From NCBI GenBank assembly GCA_004835665.1, contig RBKR01000011.1, positions 310,001 through 374,000 on the forward strand: a DNA stretch of 64,000 bases, read 5' to 3'. The notes below the pieces were generated by a model that was not told the origin of the DNA, did no database searches, and saw only the letters and a list, made by a program, of their open reading frames with translations. The position numbers and the translations under genes were made by a program. Each line of letters begins with the position of its first letter. Position 1 is the stretch's first letter. This DNA comes from Phoma sp. XZ068. Taxonomy: Eukaryota; Ascomycota; Dothideomycetes; Pleosporales; Didymellaceae. This document shows positions 59,708-64,000 of the stretch, piece by piece.

Positions 59708-61078
59708 GAGGTTATATCAATCGACATCTTCTGTTACAGTGTTTATCGCAACATGAGGTAGAGCTTGCAAGTGGATTTGCAGCAGGATTTTGCTTCCCTT
59801 ATACTGAATCTGGCCTCTATGGCTTCTAGAAGCTTGCTATGCCTTTGCTATCGTTTATTTTACACAGCATTAATACGCAAGTCATCTCTACCACTTACGG
59901 CATCAAGTGGTTGCGCCTGAGAGGATTATGGACATACCCTGGAATATAGACATGAATGTAAAATCTATCAATAACACTCAAGCATTTTTCGAACCCGACA
60001 TATTGTGATTGAACTTGGGCTGATGTACTACGTGGGTGGGTGGGTGGGTTCATTTCACATTCCGCAAACAAGGAAACAGAGTTCTCAATTATACATCCAG
60101 ATTCGACCAGTTTCAGTTTACCAAAACAATCATCATTCGCTTTTTGCCTAGCTGGGTGTTTCCAGACCTTGAAGCGCGCTTCATATTCGTCGTTGCCATA
60201 GAATAAAGGTCCTAACAGCCTGGAGCCGTCTGAGAAATGATTGGCCCCGGTGAACCTTGGCGTGTTACCTTTTATAAATGGTACACAGTCCAATCCGCAG
60301 GTGCAATTGTCTATAAACATCTAAGCAGCCAAAGACGTCTTTGATTTTGACATTGTGGCTTGAAGATGGGCGCTTCATCTGGAGCTCACGATCTTGTGAC
60401 GAACAAGGCCCGATCTACGTTTTCCATGTAAATGGCTCCTTCATAATCAGACAGTGGAGAAGTGCGCATATTCTCCGATATATCTCAAAACGGAAGGTCG
60501 GTTCTTGGCCAAACAGACACTTCGGGGTCTTGGCATGACTTGTGAAGCATTTGGAAGACAGCAATGACCCAACGGCTCCACACGTACCGTTGAAACTCTG
60601 CATGATAGATATGCAACTAGTGCCACCTAGTGCTTGAGTTTTGTCATGATTTCCTTGGTTCGACGTGGGGTGTATGGGACCTCTCGGGGGTGTTCAAGGA
60701 CGGGAGTCGGGTGAGGGATCGGAGTCCGGGAACGTAATTTGTTTCCCTGGAGTGACGTATGCTGAATGTTACCACGAGGCATGACTTCTGTACTACCAAG
60801 GGCCCGATGAACCGACTATCCACATGTGCGTACTAGCATTTAGAATGCCGACTGCCAAGATCCACTCAACCTTGCTAAGCTCAGTCATGATACTAGACTG
60901 GAAAGGATCGCATGTCATGACAATTTTGCTGATATATATATCGACGGGACCGCCACTCGTGAAGACTCATGTCGCCTCTACAGTTAACCGTTTCAAGGCC
61001 GCTTGAACGCTTCCTCACTTCGTTTCTTGTTTTGTTGTCTGCCTGTACCTCAGAGTATCTATCCTCCATTCCGTTGCC
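59708..61078. other. intergenic region with weak minus-strand frame
   Basis: A minus-strand ATG frame at 59895-60320 (141 residues; GLDCVPFIKGNTPRFTGANH, WKHPARQKANDDCFGKLKLV) looks somewhat protein-like but has no domain or splice partner; it could be a gene remnant. A (TGGG)n tract lies at about 60032-60050. Otherwise nothing. Confidence 0.35.
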
Positions 61079-62243
61079 ATGTCAAAACCAGAGGAAACGC
61101 ACGATGGCAGTATGGCAAGCTCAGAATCTGAAGGCAAAGGAAGCCTAAGTGGTCACGCAGCTAGGTATGCCAAGGTGTATCGATTCTTTGGGTTCACTCG
61201 CGGATACAATTTCCCATTATGTAAGTACATATCATCAATTCATAGATTGAGGCTTACACATCTGTGTTCAAGGGGTGATCTTTGCCGGCGGTATGCTGGG
61301 CTTCTCTCTTTCTCGTCTCCCTGACTTGGACTACGATAACCACTTCAAGGAGAGCTTTGCCTTGGTGCCAGGCTACTGGTACTACTTCCACGGTGGGCAC
61401 TACCGATACGGTATGCTCATCCATCTCGCGTGTATATTGCCTGCTGGCATCCTCATGGTGTTTCAATTCACGCCAATCATCCGACACAAGTTTCTCATGT
61501 TCCACCGCATCAACGGCTACATCGTCCTGCTCCTCTGCCTAGTGAGTAATGCAGCGGCCTTTGTCATCATTCGACACAAGCAGGGCGGGAACCGGACCGC
61601 CAGCCACGCCGTTGAGACCCTCATGGGTATTATTACAACCATTGGAATCATGATGGCTTGGTGGAACATCCGCCGAAAGCAAATTGACCAGCATCGGGCT
61701 TGGATGCTACGTACTATGTTCTACATGGGGGTTACCATCACCGCCCGCCTTCTCAACCTGGCGGCCAGCCCTCTCACTACACGCATTGGCAACTACTGGT
61801 CAGTCTGGATGTGTGACGAGATCAGTTTTCTGTACACCAACTACGGTTTGGGATTTCCCAAAGCCGACTACCCCGATTGCTTTCTTCCGGACGGATCTCT
61901 GGACCGTTGGAAGCGTGTCGCTGTTAGTGCCGTAGAAAACCCGGAAAGATTGGAGCAACTGGGCGCGAGTTACGTTTTATCTTTTGGAACGATGGTAAGC
62001 CCGTCAACCCTTCATTGCATGATAAATTCCGTTCATCTGACGTGTTGCGAATAGCTATGGGTGTGTTTGTTCATCCACATAGTTGGTGTGGAGATGTATC
62101 TCCGACTGACGCCTAGAGAGTCGGAAAGACTCCGCCGCGTAAGCTATGAGAAGCAGCTAGAGGCAGGTTACCGTAATCCTGGTAGTGCTGGACTGGTCTT
62201 GGATCGATGGGGTGATGCGGATGCTTGGACTCCTGCGAAGTAG
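61079..62243 (+). CDS. DUF2306 family membrane protein
   Basis: Three exons (61079-61220, 61273-61994, 62055-62243) give 350 residues. The first intron ends in CAAG (AAG), the only site that keeps the frame and yields NFPLWVIFAGGMLGFSL. About seven hydrophobic segments follow: YRYGMLIHLACILPAGILMVFQF, FHRINGYIVLLLCLVSNAAAFVI, VETLMGIITTIGIMMAW, then HRAWMLRTMFYMGVTITARLLNLA. HKFLMFHRINGYIVLL and QHRAWMLR carry the conserved His/Arg of DUF2306. The family is of unknown function; members are common in fungal metabolite clusters and elsewhere. It follows the MFS gene on the same strand. Confidence 0.88.
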
Positions 62244-62956
62244 GCGATATCGATCGGCAGGGCAAATATATCTTCCACCTTGCAATCTGAAAAAGGTACT
62301 CGTTTTTACGTAGGCGCTTACTAGACTTATCTTAGAGTATATTTATACTATGTACATTTAAAAATTCTTAGTTGCTATAAACATTTAACCGTTACATCCT
62401 CTAATACTCTTGAATACTGTTCTTGTGGTCTATAACCTAAGGCGTTTTTCTTCTAGTCATATCTTTTCAAGACCATATGTCTTAAGGTTTACAGAGATAA
62501 GATGAATCTCAAAGATCTTTCAGATGTGAGGACAGATCTTACTTGTTTCTGTTCAGTGCGACCCTTTCTTCGTTTTTTTTTTAATTGAAGCAGAACCTAC
62601 AAGTCCTTAGTCTGTTTAACCTGGTAATGGCCTCTCTACGCTGTTTACCGTTCACGTGTATTGAAAGAGAATATCAGTACATAAGACCAACTTGTACCTC
62701 TATGCACGTGGATTGCTCTTTGTCTCTTGAATTAACTTTGTTACTAGACCCCTCTCCAACAGATGTGAGGTCAGTCTTACAACACAAAGCTAAAGGAGGA
62801 ATTTGCATCCCATTTTGATAGCTTTTGATAATATGACTTGAGAATCAAGGATAAAGAACTGGAACTTCCAAATATAAAACACTTCATTTGAAGATTTCCT
62901 ATCTAGTACTGAACCAGAGTAAACAAATCTAGGTGTATCTAATAGACAGCCTCGCT
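62244..62956. other. AT-rich intergenic region between convergent genes
   Basis: No gene. Two diverged copies of AGATGTGAGG...TCTTAC lie at about 62522 and 62761, and CACGTG-like words at about 62653 and 62705. AT-rich composition fits decayed repeat DNA. Confidence 0.4.
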
Positions 62957-64000
62957 CTAAATAATGCGGGAAGGAAATTTCATGGAATTCAATCCATTGA
63001 CCAACGGAGCCATCTTGCTGGCGCTGATGCCATTGATGAGGTTGCGGCTACCAACATCCTTGCTAAGACCGTTGGTGCTCTCGAACGCAGCGCCGCTGGC
63101 CCCGTTGGTGATATGCCTGTCACTCTCGACGATATCGAATGCGAGACGGGCTGCGGTTGGAAGCCTGTTCTTATCACCGCTTGCTTCAATTTCAAACATC
63201 TCTTGGATCCAGCTGATTATAGACTCGATCAGCTTCTTCACATCTTCTTTGGTGTTATGGGCGTGCAAGAACAATCGCACTCGATCCTCCCCCTTGCCGA
63301 CAATGGGAAATACAATATAGCATCCATTGAACCCGTCCTTTGTGAGGTGGAAGGCAAGGTAAAGCGCATGCTTGGGACGACGCGTCCAGAGAGGCACAAT
63401 GTGGGTGATGGGTGTTTCGTGCCAGGCCTCATCCTCATGAACTGGCATATCGAGCATGCCTTTCTTGCATGCCTTCTTGTAGATGGGATGGGACGTAAGT
63501 GTATCCAGGTAGAACAAGGTGAGCTCATGCAGATAATCGCGAGCCTGGGGTAAGTTAGTCTGGGTTGCTCCTAAGGTAACGATTATGGAGATCTCACCTC
63601 TTGCATCTTCTGGGACCGCATGAGTCGGACTCCCGCACGGCTTGACGCCAGTAGTGTAAACGGAGGTGCAACAGAGCAGATGAATACTTTAGCCTGGTTG
63701 ACGAGAAGAGAACGGATTGTATTGTTCGACAGAATGCATGCTTCCTGGAGTGTCAGTGCCATTCATAGAGTTAGGATTTCGCGATGAACTCACCGCCGGC
63801 TCCGGAAAGAGCTTTGGTAAAGGTGACCATAGTAATAGCCACCTCATCATTCAAGCCTTGTTCTCTCACAAAGCCTGTTCCCTCCGGGCCGCATACGCCG
63901 AAGCTATGGGCCTCGTCCACAACGAACTGAGCGTTACCATGGGGAAAGATCTCCTTGGCGGCATCAATGAGCTCCCTCAGAGGGCAGATATCGCCATCCA
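62957..64000 (-). CDS. alpha-oxoamine synthase (class II PLP aminotransferase family), partial
   Basis: The gene runs off the right edge; only its 3' part is present: exons 64000-63794, 63740-63598 and 63544-62957, with introns 63741-63793 (AAG end) and 63545-63597. Oxoamine synthases condense an acyl thioester with an amino acid and release CO2. Visible motifs: RELIDAAKEIFP, QFVVDEAHSFGVCGPEGTGF (PLP-ring Asp and His), TMVTFTKALSGAGACILSNN (Schiff-base Lys), LLVNQAKVFICSVAPPF and LLASSRAGVRLMRSQKMQEARDYL. The fold ends near IQEMFEIEAS. About 70 more residues form a disordered tail (FDIVESDRHITNGASG...NGLNSMKFPSR) not expected in a compact BioF-type enzyme. It could be a biotin-type, serine palmitoyltransferase-type or secondary-metabolite enzyme of the sphinganine-analogue sort. 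The N-terminal half is outside the window. Confidence 0.9.

Overview
The window looks like nuclear DNA of a filamentous ascomycete, most likely a Pleosporales-type Dothideomycete (inferred from gene content, not tested). The genes carry short introns of about 41-98 nt with GTRNGY-like donors. Many encode fungus-specific families: a HET domain, a DUF6594 protein, a CorA-like membrane protein, an Ecl1 factor, an unspecific peroxygenase, DUF2306 and a DHA2-type MFS transporter. One tRNA-Gly(GCC) carries a 17-nt intron. I rebuilt about 20 protein genes by joining exons across frames.

Layout. Positions 1-31,900 are accessory in character. They hold a possible gene fragment, a CorA-like protein, a divergent protein kinase, an orphan protein, a small membrane protein, a C2H2 + Est1-type + transmembrane fusion, a two-finger C2H2 protein, and a gene-poor stretch of roughly 6 kb (14.1-19.9 kb). 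After that come a Cys/Trp-rich peptide locus, a HET-domain gene, the tRNA, two retropepsin-like loci and a DUF6594 gene. Positions 31,900-50,200 are core-like and hold housekeeping genes: a single-pass membrane protein, alanine-glyoxylate aminotransferase (AGX1), a repeat-rich LTRRQ/FQLPGEA protein, an Ecl1-family factor, a 3'(2'),5'-bisphosphate nucleotidase (Hal2/Met22), the retromer subunit Vps29 (with a 15-nt exon) and a small PPPY membrane protein. Positions 51,000-64,000 hold a secreted heme-thiolate peroxygenase, then a nine-exon short-chain dehydrogenase (SDR), an MFS transporter, a DUF2306 membrane protein and a partial alpha-oxoamine synthase that runs off the right edge. These last four could be one side of a secondary-metabolite cluster.

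Genes working together. The Hal2 nucleotidase removes the PAP by-product of sulfate assimilation. AGX1 makes glycine from glyoxylate. Vps29 belongs to retromer recycling. The oxoamine synthase, SDR and MFS transporter could condense an acyl chain with an amino acid, reduce the product and export it; this is inference. Seven of the 33 introns I resolved appear to end in AAG instead of CAG or TAG. Long intergenic stretches (14.1-19.9, 38.3-42.1, 42.6-45.8 and 52.3-55.1 kb) hold no gene I can support.
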